Assembly (NCBI GenBank): GCA_963816785.1
Contig: CAWFLL010000002.1
Location: 372,001 to 436,000, forward strand
Reading direction: 5' to 3'
DNA length: 64,000 nt
Source: VRUE01 sp963816785
GTDB lineage: Bacteria > Actinomycetota > Thermoleophilia > Solirubrobacterales > 70-9
Shown here one piece after another: positions 17,211 to 25,319 of the stretch. Position numbers and translations under genes: made by a program. Every line of letters begins with the position of its first letter. Position 1 is the first letter of the stretch. The notes beneath the pieces are model-generated. The model saw nothing but the letters and a program-made list of their open reading frames with translations. It had not been told where the DNA came from and searched no databases.

Positions 17211-17629
17211 GCCGCTGCGCGCTTCGCGGGCCGCGCGTCGGCGTCTCCGCTCGCCGCGGTCGGAGCCTTGGCCCGGCGCTCGGCCTCCTCGACCCGCTTC
17301 TCGGCGGCCTCGGCCTGGGACTCGATCTCGGTCAGCCGGCTCTCGGCGGCGGCGATCGCCTGCTGCTTGGCCTCGCGCTCATGCTGGATCTCCTCCTGGT
17401 TGGAGGCCCGCAGCCGCTCCATCTCCTGCTGGTGCTCGCGGTGCAGCTTTTCCAGCTCCTCCTGGGCCCGGAGCCGCTCGCCCTCGAGATCTGCTTCCAG
17501 CGACCGGATCTCGGCCGTGGTGCGCTCCCGCGCCGCCTCGGCGGCCTCCGTCGCTTCCTGCAGCTGGCGCTTCGCCTCCTCGACCTTGGCGCTGAGGCGC
17601 TCGCTGCCCGGCTCGTCGCTCATCGCCAT
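17159..17629 (-). CDS. Coiled-coil protein of unknown function
   Basis: 156 residues, almost wholly charged helix (E, R, K, Q, A) with heptad-like spacing from about residue 10 to 120. A short linker and an amphipathic end (AAAWLRGQIEAIRQEARRR) follow. No signal peptide or membrane helix. The ATG at 17623 is an equally good start. Its end overlaps the start of nadB by 52 bases, and a junction repeat ends just before its start. I do not recognise the family; it may organise or bind a larger complex. Confidence 0.65.
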   Translation of the reverse strand: MAMSDEPGSERLSAKVEEAKRQLQEATEAAEAARERTTAEIRSLEADLEGERLRAQEELEKLHREHQQEMERLRASNQEEIQHEREAKQQAIAAAESRLTEIESQAEAAEKRVEEAERRAKAPTAASGDADARPAKRAAAWLRGQIEAIRQEARRR

Positions 17630-17630
17630 G

Positions 17631-17690
17631 GTTCGCGCATCGCTCCCTCGCGAAGAATCAGATATGCACGCTCGGTCGCTCCCGCGCTCA
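17631..17690 (-). repeat. Junction repeat, copy D
   Basis: Begins 17 bases after the stop of the glycosyltransferase gene with TGAGCGCGGGAGCGACCGAG, has the core ATCTGATTCTTCGCG, and ends next to the start of the coiled-coil gene. TTCGCG and CGCGAA can pair as a stem. Same orientation relative to transcription as the other copies. Confidence 0.75.
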
Positions 17691-17706
17691 CATTTTCAAT
17701 CTACCG

Positions 17707-18648
17707 TCACTGAGTAGCGTCGCGGTAGGCGACGATCGTCCGCTCGGCCATCCGCGCCGCCGAGAGCGAGGCGGCCCGGCGGCTGCCGTCGACCCGGGGG
17801 TCGGCCGCCTCGAGGTGCGGCGCCAGCCGCTCTCGCCAGGCGCCGGTCTCGAAGGGGGCGCAGAGGGTCCCGGCGATCCCCGCCGAGGGCGAAGGGCGCG
17901 ATCCCGACCGGGGTCGAGAGGACCGGGACGTCGCAGGCGAGCGCCTCGAGGCAGATCGAGGCCGAAGCCCTCGTAGTCGGAGGTGACGAGGACCGCGTTG
18001 GCGGCGTTGACCCAGAGCGGCATCTGGTCGGGCTCGATCGAGCCGCCGGTGAGCAGCTCGGCGCCCGCCGCCGCGGCCAGCTCGGCGGCGCGGTCGGCGC
18101 GCTTCTCGGGGCGCGCGGGGTTGGCCGGGAAGAGCAGGTAGCGGCCGTCCGGGTCGAGCCCGAGCTCGCGCCGCGCCTCGGCCCGCGGGATCGGGCGGAA
18201 GCGGCCGAGGTCGGGGCCGCAGGGCAGCACCGCCGAGCCCGGGACCGGCGGCAGGCCCGGGCCGTCCCTGCTCGGGCGCGAAGAGGGCGCGGGAGACGGC
18301 GGCGACGAGGTCGGCGCGCCAGGCGAGGCGCCGCGAGAGCGGCCCGACGACGTGGTGGCGGACGTCGGTGCCGTGGAAGCTGACGACGAGCGGGCTGGCG
18401 CCGGCGAGTCGCGCACACCAGCCCGGCCAGTCCGTAGTGGACGTGGACGAGGTCGAAGGTCTCGCGCGCGCAGCAGGCGGCGCAGCCGCCGGGTGGCCGG
18501 GATGTAATGGCTGCGCCCGGGCGGGAAGCCGAACATCTCGACCTCGACTCCCGCGCCGGCGGATCTCCTCGACCTGGTCGCGCACCCAGCGCCCCCGCTG
18601 CGGCGCCGCTGCGTCGGGCTCGAGGTTGGTGACGACGAGGACCCGCAT
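17707..18648 (-). pseudogene. GT4-type glycosyltransferase, reading frame broken about six times
   Basis: Glycosyltransferase group 1 protein of about 313 residues once frames are joined. Segments in order: MRVLVVTNLEPDAAAPQRG, GVEVEMFGFPPGRSHYIPAT, FDLVHVHYGLAGL, PLVVSFHGTDVRHH, LPCGPDLGRFRPI with LLFPANPARPEKR, VTSDYEGFG, and CLEALACDVPVLSTPVGIAP (the nucleotide-sugar site). Frames change near 18560, 18480, 18425, 18270, 17965 and 17885. All segments are well conserved and in order and the net shift is zero, so sequence error fits better than decay. The acceptor is unknown. Confidence 0.7.
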
Positions 18649-18778
18649 CGGCCGCTGAGGGTATCCGCGCGGCGACGTTTGTCACGGCCGGCGTTCGCGC
18701 GAATTGGCACACCCAGGTCTGGATCGGTGACTCCGACCTGCGACGATCGGCGCGAAACCAGCGAACAAGGAGGTTTCG

Positions 18779-19027
18779 ATGATCTACATGCTGATGGGCT
18801 GCGCGCACGTCGCGATCGCGCGACGCGTGCACGCGATCCGGGCGCTCGCCGAGGGAGAGCGCGGCCAGGGCACGGTCGAGTACGTCGGCCTGATCCTGCT
18901 CGTCTCGCTGCTGATGGTCGGGATGGTGGCGGCGATGAAAGGCTTCAACGGCAAACAGGGGACCGAGCTGGCCAGCGTGATCGTCGACAAGATCAAGGAG
19001 GCGGTCGACAAAGTCAGCTTCAAATGA
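18779..19027 (+). CDS. Flp/type IV pilin-like small membrane protein
   Basis: 82 residues. A positively charged leader is followed by GQGTVEYVGLILLVSLLMVGMVAAM. This looks like the class III signal of Flp pilins: cleavage after a glycine, a glutamate five residues in, then one membrane helix. A very strong ribosome site (AAGGAGGT) lies 6 bases before the ATG. No prepilin peptidase or secretion ATPase is within the window, so assembly machinery would be elsewhere. Confidence 0.7.
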   Translation: MIYMLMGCAHVAIARRVHAIRALAEGERGQGTVEYVGLILLVSLLMVGMVAAMKGFNGKQGTELASVIVDKIKEAVDKVSFK

Positions 19028-19058
19028 CCGCAGGCGGCGCGCGTGAAAGACTCGGACC

Positions 19059-19782
19059 GTGCCCGCCTCGCGAAGCTACGACCGCGCGCCCGCCGACATC
19101 CGGCCGGTGACGATCGACCCCGGGTTCGTCGCCACCGCGGACGGCTCGGCGCTGATCTCGATCGGCGGGACGCGGGTGATCTGCACCGCCTCGGTCAACG
19201 ACTCGGTGCCAAAGTGGATGCAGGGGCGCGGCAACGGCTGGGTCACCGCCGAGTACGCGATGCTGCCCGCCTCGACCGGCGAGCGCAAGGCGCGCGACGT
19301 CTCGCGCGGCAAGCAGGACGGCCGCGGGGTCGAGATCCAGCGCCTGATCGGCCGCTCGCTGCGCGTCGTCGTCGACTTCGAGGCGCTCGGCGAACGCAGC
19401 GTCTACGTCGATTGCGACGTGCTCGAGGCCGACGGCGGCACCCGCTGCGCGGCGATCACCGGCGGCTACGTCGCGCTGCGGCTGGCGTTGCAGAAGCTGC
19501 TCGACGCGAAGGAGATCGAGGACGATGCCGCTGAACGGCTCGGTCGCCGCGGTCAGCGTCGGCATGGTCGACGGGCGGGCCCTCTGCGACCTCGACTACA
19601 GCGAGGACTCCCGCGCCGAGGTCGACGCCAACGTGGTGATGACCGGCGACGGCGGCCTGGTCGAGGTGCAGGCGACGGCCGAGCGCACGCCGCTCTCCCG
19701 CGCCCATCTCGACGAGCTGCTCGGGCTCGCCGAGATGGGGATCTCGCGACTGCGCCAGGTGCAGGAGCGGGTAGCCGGAACG
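19059..19782 (+). CDS. rph: Ribonuclease PH (one apparent frameshift)
   Basis: 3'-5' phosphorolytic exoribonuclease that trims tRNA 3' ends. N-terminal part: RSYDRAPADIRPVTIDPGFV, GWVTAEYAMLPASTGERKARDV, GRGVEIQRLIGRSLRVVVD, VDCDVLEADGGTRCAAITGGYVAL. The frame breaks near 19520 and resumes with VAAVSVGMVDGRALCDLDYSEDSRAEVDANVVMTG. No stop codon separates it from rdgB in the second frame, but a TAG in the neighbouring frame at 19772 is where rph would end after one more slip. So the apparent fusion is uncertain. Confidence 0.82.
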
Positions 19783-20377
19783 TTGATCTTCGCCACCGGC
19801 AATAGGCACAAGCTGCGCGAGATGCGCGAGCTGCTGCCCGGGGTCGAGCTGGAGCCGCTGCCGGACGGGATCGAGCTGCCGCCCGAGGACGGTGATGACT
19901 TCGCCGCGATCGCGCTCGACAAGGCGCAGGCCGCGCACGCCGCGACCGGGAAGGCGGCGATCGCCGACGACTCGGGGATCGGCGCCGTCGCGCTCGGCGG
20001 CCGGCCCGGAATCCACTCGGCCCGTTACGGCGGTGCCGGCGCAAGCGACGACGAGAACCTCGACAAGCTCCTGCGCGAGGTCGCCGCGGCCGGTGGCAGC
20101 CGGGGCGCCTACTACACCTGCGCCCTCGCGCTGGTCGAAGCGGACGGCACCGAGCATGTCTTCGAAGGGCGCTGCGAGGGGCGGCTGATCGAGGAGCCAC
20201 GGGGTGAGGGCGGCTTCGGCTACGACCCCGCCTTCGTCCCGGACGCCACCGGGCCCGAGGACGAGCGGACGATGTCGGAGCTGAGCCAGGCCGAGAAGAA
20301 CGAGATCAGCCACCGCGGGCATCGCCGCGCGGCTGCTCGCCGAGCACCTCGGCGCCGGGACGCGGTCGTCGCCATGA
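19783..20377 (+). CDS. rdgB: XTP/dITP diphosphatase RdgB/HAM1 (one apparent frameshift at end)
   Basis: House-cleaning pyrophosphatase that removes non-canonical purine nucleotides. Landmarks: LIFATGNRHKLREM (TTG start or continuation of rph), IADDSGIGAVALGGRPGIHSARYGG, GGFGYDPAFVP, and AEKNEISHRG. A base appears lost in GGG near 20320; restored, the protein ends ARLLAEHLGAGTRSSP with its TGA at 20375. The stop overlaps the ATG of the cation transporter (ATGA). rph-rdgB neighbours are common in bacteria. Confidence 0.85.
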
Positions 20378-21289
20378 TCCGCACCAAGAGCGGGGCGGCG
20401 GGACTCTCGATCGTCTCCAACTCGATCCTGATCGCGATCAAGCTCGCCGCCGGCGCGATCACCGGCTCGATCGCGATCGTCACCGAGGCGGTCCACTCGC
20501 TGATCGACCTGGTCGCCTCGGTGGTCGCCTTCGTCTCGGTCCGCAAAGCCGACGAGCCCGCCGACGCCGAGCACCCCTACGGCCACGAGAAGGTCGAGAG
20601 CCTGGCGGCGACGATCGAGGGGATGCTGATCCTGGTCGGGGCCGGCGATCATCGTCTACGAGGCGACCCACCGGCTCGTCGACGGCGCCGAGGTCGATCT
20701 GCTTGGCGTCGGGATCGCCGTGATGGGCTTCTCGGTGGTCGCCAACCTGGCCGTCTCGACCGTCCTCTCGCGGCAGGCCAGGGAGCACGAATCGCCGGCG
20801 CTGGAAGGCGACGCAGCCCACCTGCGCACCGACGCGCTCACCTCGGTCGGGGTCCTGGTCGGCCTGCTGCTGGTCGAGGTCACCGGCGTCGTCGCCTTCG
20901 ACTCGATCACGGCGCTGGTCGTCGCGGCGGCGATCGTCGTCGCCGGCGTGCGGATCATCCGCCGCTCCTCCGGGGTGCTCGTCGACGAAGCGCTGCCCGA
21001 CGTGGAGATGGACCGGATCGAGGCCGCGATCGCCGGCGCCCGCACCGGGGAGGTCGCCGGCTACCACAAGCTCCGCGCCCGCCGCGCCGGCAGCCGCCGC
21101 TACATCGACCTCCACGTCCAGTACCGGTGGGGCACCAGCCTCGAGCGCGCCCACGAGCTCGCGCACGAGATGCGGGCCGCGATCGAGTCCGCGATCCCCG
21201 GCGCCGAGGTCCTGATCCACGCCGAGCCCGAGACCTCCTTCCACGAGCCCGAGGCCGACGCCGGGCCCTACCGCTCGGATGATCAATGA
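20374..21289 (+). CDS. Cation diffusion facilitator family transporter (one apparent frameshift)
   Basis: Proton-coupled divalent metal efflux protein of about 304 residues with six membrane helices. The metal site in helix II is recognisable (TEAVHSLIDLVASV) and that in helix V also (HLRTDALTSVGVLVG); a cytoplasmic domain follows (VDLH-type strand YIDLHVQYRWGTSLERAHELAHEM). The frame breaks near 20643 in GGGGCCGGCGATC and is normal on both sides. Metal preference (zinc, iron or manganese) is not decidable by eye. Confidence 0.85.
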
Positions 21290-21329
21290 GCGAGCATCGA
21301 ATTCTGATTCTCTGCGAGCGGCGCTGAGA
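21287..21329 (+). repeat. Junction repeat, copy G (short)
   Basis: Begins exactly at the stop codon of the cation transporter gene (TGAGCGAGC), then ATTCTGATTCTCTGCGAGCGGCG. The core matches copy D (CTGATTCT, GCGAG). Unlike the others it is not followed by a gene in the same direction. Confidence 0.5.
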
Positions 21330-21373
21330 TGGCGATTGCCGCCCCCGGACGCGCAGCGGAGGAGGCGGATTTA

Positions 21374-21523
21374 TCAGGGATTCGGCAGGAGGTTGACGGC
21401 GGCGGCGAGGCCGACGGCGGCGACCGTCACCGCGTAGCCGGTGTAGCCGCTGATCTCGAGGAGGATCGCGGCGATGGCGCAGACAACGACGACGGTGGTC
21501 CAGGAGGCTCGGGCGAGGGTCAC
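21374..21523 (-). CDS. Small membrane protein, two helices
   Basis: 49 residues from the GTG at 21523: a short TLARASW leader, then two hydrophobic stretches (TTVVVVCAIAAILLEI and YAVTVAAVGLAAAVNLL). The function is unknown. It is divergent from the next gene, with 11 bases between starts, and converges on the cation transporter. A longer N-terminus is possible but basic and unlikely. Confidence 0.5.
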   Translation of the reverse strand: MTLARASWTTVVVVCAIAAILLEISGYTGYAVTVAAVGLAAAVNLLPNP

Positions 21524-21534
21524 GGGGCGGTATT

Positions 21535-21921
21535 TTGGCCGACGTGTCCGACGATGTGTCCAGACAGGCGCCGAGCGAGGAGGCAGCGGAGCGGGCACTC
21601 GCCTTCCTCAACGAGATGTCCCCGGACATGCGCGGCGCCGCGATACTCGGCGAGGACGGCTCGGTGCTGGCGGCGAGTGGGGATCCGAATCGCTGGCGAG
21701 AGGACGCGGCGGCGCTGTTCGCCGCCGCCGACCGCTCCGACGAGGAGCCCGTCGAACAGATTCACATCGGCACCGAGCAGGGGGAGGTCTTTGCGCTGCG
21801 GCACGCCGGCCTCGCCGCCGTCGCCGTGACCGAGCGCTTTGCCCTCGCCTCGCTGCTGCTGTTCGACATGAGGGCGCTGCTGCGCGAGCTCGCCGCGGGC
21901 GGAGACGGAGGAGTCGAGTGA
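21535..21921 (+). CDS. Roadblock/LC7-like small protein
   Basis: 128 residues; the pattern MRGAAILGEDGSVLAASGD, then a helix, EQIHIGTEQGEVFALRHAGLAAVAVTERFA and a final helix is that of the roadblock/LC7 fold. In actinobacteria such proteins often partner small GTPases, but none is present here. TTG start; a GTG three codons on is possible. It overlaps the next gene by 4 bases (GTGA). Confidence 0.55.
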   Translation: MADVSDDVSRQAPSEEAAERALAFLNEMSPDMRGAAILGEDGSVLAASGDPNRWREDAAALFAAADRSDEEPVEQIHIGTEQGEVFALRHAGLAAVAVTERFALASLLLFDMRALLRELAAGGDGGVE

Positions 21922-22145
21922 CCCCGCCGAAGCCACACCGGGTCTTCCTCGATCGCGTCTCCGGCTACGCCGACGAGGCGGCCGCCTACATGCGCCGGCG
22001 CCGCGTCTCGCGGCGTCCGTTCGCGCGCCTCTACTACTCCGGCGGCCGCGCGGTCGACCACGCCGCCGACGCGGAGGCGGCGGGGGAGCTGTTCGTCGCC
22101 GCCGGCCGGCTGATCGAGGTGGCCGGAAGGAAACCCAGGCCTTGA
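21918..22145 (+). CDS. Small basic hypothetical protein
   Basis: 75 residues, basic, soluble. GTG start within the stop of the roadblock-like gene, preceded by GGAGGAG; its own stop overlaps the TTG start of tldD (TTGA). The tight overlaps on both sides show that it belongs to this operon. Sequence (YADEAAAYMRRRRVSRRPFARLYYSGGR) is not one I recognise. Confidence 0.6.
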   Translation: MTPPKPHRVFLDRVSGYADEAAAYMRRRRVSRRPFARLYYSGGRAVDHAADAEAAGELFVAAGRLIEVAGRKPRP

Positions 22146-23533
22146 GCGCGCCCGAGCTGTTCGAGCCCGGCGTCGGGGAGCGGGTGCTCGCGGGGGCGCT
22201 CGCCTCCGGCGGCGACTTCGCCGAGCTCTTCGCCGAACGGCGCAGCGGCCTCTCGATGGCGATCGACGAGTCGCGGATCGAGTCGGTGCAGTCTGGGGCC
22301 GAGGAGGGCGCGGGGGTGAGGGTGATCAGCGGCGGCACGACCTACTTCGCCCACGTCGACGGGCTTGATCCCGCCGACCTCGAGCGCGCCGCCGCGGAGG
22401 CGGCGGCCGCGGTCCAGGGAGAGCGGGCCGAGCCGCGCCCGCTGCGGGCGGTCGCGACCACCCCGCAACCGATCGAGCGCCGTCCGGAGGAGGTTCCCGC
22501 GGAACGCAAGGCGGACCTGCTGCACGAGCTCGACGAGCGGGGACGCGCCGCGGGCGGCGAGGTCGCACAGCTGCTCGCCTCCTACGCGGAGGCGCGTCGA
22601 GAGGTGACCGTCGCCAACTCGGAGGGACTGCTGAGCGGGGACGACCGGACCCGCACCAGGCTCGCCGCCCAGGCGGTCGCGCGCCGCGGCGACCGGGTCG
22701 AGACCGGCGCCGAGACCCTGGGCGCCCATCGCGGATTCGAGCTCTTCGACGACGACCCGGCGGAGATCGCGGCGAGCGCCGCCGGCAAGGCGCTGAGCCT
22801 GCTCGAGGCGCGTCCGGCGCCGACCGGGTCGATGCCGGTCGTGGTCGGCGGCGGCTTCGGCGGCGTCCTCTTCCACGAGATGACGGGTCACGGGCTCGAG
22901 GCCGACCACGTCCAGAAGGGGGCGAGCGTGTACGAGGGCAAGCTCGGCGAGCGGGTGGCGCAGCCGCTGCTCAGCGCGTTCGACGACGGCCGGATGCCCG
23001 GCGAGTGGGGCAGCGATGCGATCGACGACGAGGGGACGCCGACCCAGAAGACCCTTGCGATCGAGGAGGGCCGCCTCGTCTCCTTCCTCTACGACCGGCT
23101 GAGGGCCGAGCGCGACGGCGTCGCCTCGACCGGCAACGGGCGCCGCCAGAGCTTCCGCCACCTGCCGATCCCCCGCATGACCAACACCTACATCGCACCC
23201 GGCGATGCTGAGCCGGATGAGATCATCGCCGAGGTCGAGAAGGGCTTCTACGCCGTCTCCTTCGCCGGCGGCCAGGTGGATCCGGCGACCGGCGACTTCG
23301 TCTTCGGCGTCTCTGAGGGCTACCTGATCGAGGCCGGCAAGGTGACCACCCCCTGCCGCGGCGCGACCCTGATCGGCAACTGCCTGCAGGCCTTGGAGTC
23401 GATCGATGCGGTCGGCAACGACTTCTGGATGAAGACCGGGATCTGCGGCAAGGGCGGGCAGAGCGTCCCGGTCGGCACCGGCCAGGGCCACGTCCGGATC
23501 GCGGCGATGACCGTGGGCGGGACCGAGCTGTGA
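22142..23533 (+). CDS. tldD: TldD metalloprotease subunit
   Basis: 463-residue catalytic subunit of the TldD/TldE protease, which digests unfolded peptides and matures modified peptides in several bacteria. The zinc motif HEMTGH lies near residue 247, and GYLIEAGKVTTPCRGATLIGNCLQAL supplies the conserved C-terminal loop. TTG start inside the preceding stop. Its partner follows after a junction repeat. No ribosomal peptide cluster is visible nearby, so housekeeping proteolysis is the default reading. Confidence 0.9.
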   Translation: MSAPELFEPGVGERVLAGALASGGDFAELFAERRSGLSMAIDESRIESVQSGAEEGAGVRVISGGTTYFAHVDGLDPADLERAAAEAAAAVQGERAEPRPLRAVATTPQPIERRPEEVPAERKADLLHELDERGRAAGGEVAQLLASYAEARREVTVANSEGLLSGDDRTRTRLAAQAVARRGDRVETGAETLGAHRGFELFDDDPAEIAASAAGKALSLLEARPAPTGSMPVVVGGGFGGVLFHEMTGHGLEADHVQKGASVYEGKLGERVAQPLLSAFDDGRMPGEWGSDAIDDEGTPTQKTLAIEEGRLVSFLYDRLRAERDGVASTGNGRRQSFRHLPIPRMTNTYIAPGDAEPDEIIAEVEKGFYAVSFAGGQVDPATGDFVFGVSEGYLIEAGKVTTPCRGATLIGNCLQALESIDAVGNDFWMKTGICGKGGQSVPVGTGQGHVRIAAMTVGGTEL

Positions 23534-23590
23534 ACGCGGAGCGAGGAAGCGTGCATCTCTGGTTCGGCGCGCCGCGAGCGAAGCGTGAGG
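23531..23590 (+). repeat. Junction repeat, copy B
   Basis: Starts at the tldD stop codon with TGAACGCGGAGCGAG, has the core CTCTGGTTCGGCGCGCCGCGAGCGAAGCG, and ends 7 bases before the tldE ATG. It shares long identical blocks with copies A and C. Confidence 0.85.
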
Positions 23591-23597
23591 TTTGGCC

Positions 23598-24959
23598 ATG
23601 AGCGATTGGGATCCGTCCGCGTTGGCGAGCGGCGCGGTCGAGCAGGCACTCGCCGCCGGGGCGGACGACGCCGAGGCCTACGCCTCGGAGGAGGCCTCGC
23701 GGGAGATCCGGGTCCACGCCGGCGAGGTCGAGAGCCTCACCGCGGCCACGGGCCGCGGGGTCGGGGTCCGGGCCTGGATCGGGAAGCGGGTCGGCTACGG
23801 CTACGGCACCGATCTCTCCGAGGCGGGGGTCAGGGCGATCGCCGCCCGCGCCGCCGAGGCCGCCGGAGCCGCCGACGAGGACGAGTTCGCCGGCCCCCCG
23901 AGCGGCGACGGGCGGGCCTCACCGATCGAGGGACTGACCGATCCCTCGGTCGGCGAGTGGCCGACCGCGAAGGCGGCCGAGCTGGCGCTGTCGGTCGAGC
24001 AGGCGGCGCTCGCCGCCGACCCGCGCATGGTCGGGGTCGAGCAGGCCGTCTACGCCGACAGCACCGAGCGGATCGCGATCTCCTCCTCCGCCGGCGTCGG
24101 CGGGGAGTTCGAGGCATCGAGCTGTTACGCCTACCTGCAGGCGCTCGCCGAGGGCGAGGATGGGCGCGAGTCCGGACTCGGGTTCGGCCTCGCCCGCGGG
24201 CCCGCCGGCCTCGACCCGGTCGCGATCGGCCGCGAGGGCGCGGAGCGGGCGAGCGGGATGATCGGCGCCGGCAAGCCGGAGTCGCGATCCTGTCCGATCG
24301 TCCTCGATCCCACCGTCGCGGCCTCCTTCGTCGGCCTGCTCGGGTCGACGCTCGGAGCAGACGCCGTCCAACGCGGCCGCTCCCCGCTCGCCGGCCGGGT
24401 CGGGGAGGAGGTGGCGGGCGAGGCCTTCGTCCTTCACGACGACGGCCTCGATCCGGCCGGCTTCGCCTCGGCGCCGATCGACGGCGAGGGCCTGCCGCGC
24501 CGCCGCACCGCGCTGATCGAGGAGGGCCGCCTGCAGACGTATCTCTACGACACGTACACCGCGCGCCGAGGGGGCGCCGAGCCGACCGCGAGCGCCGGCC
24601 GCTCCGGCTATCGCTCCCAGCCCTCCGTCTCGGCCTCCAACCTCGTGGTCGGGCCCGGGCCATCGGGCTTCGACGAGCTGCTGGCGGAGGCCGGCGACGG
24701 CATCTGGGTCAGCGATGTCGCGGGCCTGCACTCCGGGGTGAACCCGGTCACCGGCGTCTTCTCGGTCGGCGCTTCGGGGCGGTCGATCAGGGACGGCGCC
24801 CTGGCCGAGCCGCTGCGCGAGTTCACGATCGCGAGCGATCTGGTCTCGATGCTCGGCGCGGTGCTGGCGGCGGGCGCCGAGGCTCGGTGGGTCCCCTTTG
24901 GCGGCTCCGTCAGCACTCCGCCGCTGCTGATCGGCGAGATGGCCGTCAGCGGCTCCTGA
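23598..24959 (+). CDS. tldE: TldE/PmbA protease subunit
   Basis: 453-residue non-catalytic-fold partner of TldD; it has no HExxxH motif. Family marks: YASEEASREIRVHAGEVESL, VGVRAWIGKRVGYGYGTDLS, GFASAPIDGEGLPRRRTALIEEGRLQTYLYDTYTAR, and GVNPVTGVFSVGASG. ATG at 23598, reached through the repeat; an upstream in-frame start would only add two residues of the repeat. Confidence 0.88.
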   Translation: MSDWDPSALASGAVEQALAAGADDAEAYASEEASREIRVHAGEVESLTAATGRGVGVRAWIGKRVGYGYGTDLSEAGVRAIAARAAEAAGAADEDEFAGPPSGDGRASPIEGLTDPSVGEWPTAKAAELALSVEQAALAADPRMVGVEQAVYADSTERIAISSSAGVGGEFEASSCYAYLQALAEGEDGRESGLGFGLARGPAGLDPVAIGREGAERASGMIGAGKPESRSCPIVLDPTVAASFVGLLGSTLGADAVQRGRSPLAGRVGEEVAGEAFVLHDDGLDPAGFASAPIDGEGLPRRRTALIEEGRLQTYLYDTYTARRGGAEPTASAGRSGYRSQPSVSASNLVVGPGPSGFDELLAEAGDGIWVSDVAGLHSGVNPVTGVFSVGASGRSIRDGALAEPLREFTIASDLVSMLGAVLAAGAEARWVPFGGSVSTPPLLIGEMAVSGS

Positions 24960-25033
24960 GGGTCAGGCAAGCATCTACGCCGAGTCCGCTGTTAGATTGC
25001 CGCCGACCTCAACGACGACGGAGGAGCATCGAC

Positions 25034-25312
25034 GTGACAAAGGCTGAGTTTCTGGACCGACTGGCAGCGGACGAGCGAGTGGGCAGCAAGAAGGCCGCAG
25101 GTGATGCGGTCGATGCGGTGCTCGACACGATCACAGACACCCTGAGCAACGGGGGCGAGGTCAGCTTCACCGGCTTCGGCAAGTTCCACGTTGCTGAGCG
25201 TGGCCCCAGGCAGGGGGTGAACCCGCGCACCGGCGAAAGGATCACGATCCCGGGCGGCAGGGTCCCCCGCTTCTCCGCCGGCTCGGCGCTGAAGGCCAAA
25301 GTCAAAGGCTGA
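25034..25312 (+). CDS. hup: HU family DNA-binding protein
   Basis: 92-residue nucleoid protein: KAEFLDRLAADERVGSKKAAGDAVDAVL helical base, VSFTGFGKFHVAERGPRQGVNPRTGERI with the beta-arm that enters the minor groove, and FSAGSALKAKVKG at the end. GTG start after GGAGGAGC. It has no long lysine-rich tail, unlike mycobacterial HupB. Confidence 0.9.
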   Translation: MTKAEFLDRLAADERVGSKKAAGDAVDAVLDTITDTLSNGGEVSFTGFGKFHVAERGPRQGVNPRTGERITIPGGRVPRFSAGSALKAKVKG

Positions 25313-25319
25313 AGAGGCT

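Noticed and set aside
15713..18648. nadB and the glycosyltransferase as truly decaying pseudogenes
   Set aside because: All conserved segments are present in order with normal total length, and the breaks look like run-length errors. Decay is kept only as the alternative.
21329..21829. Rightward 166-codon frame after the cation transporter
   Set aside because: Glycine/aspartate-rich shadow. The leftward 49-residue frame encodes clean membrane helices, and the rightward roadblock-like gene uses another frame.
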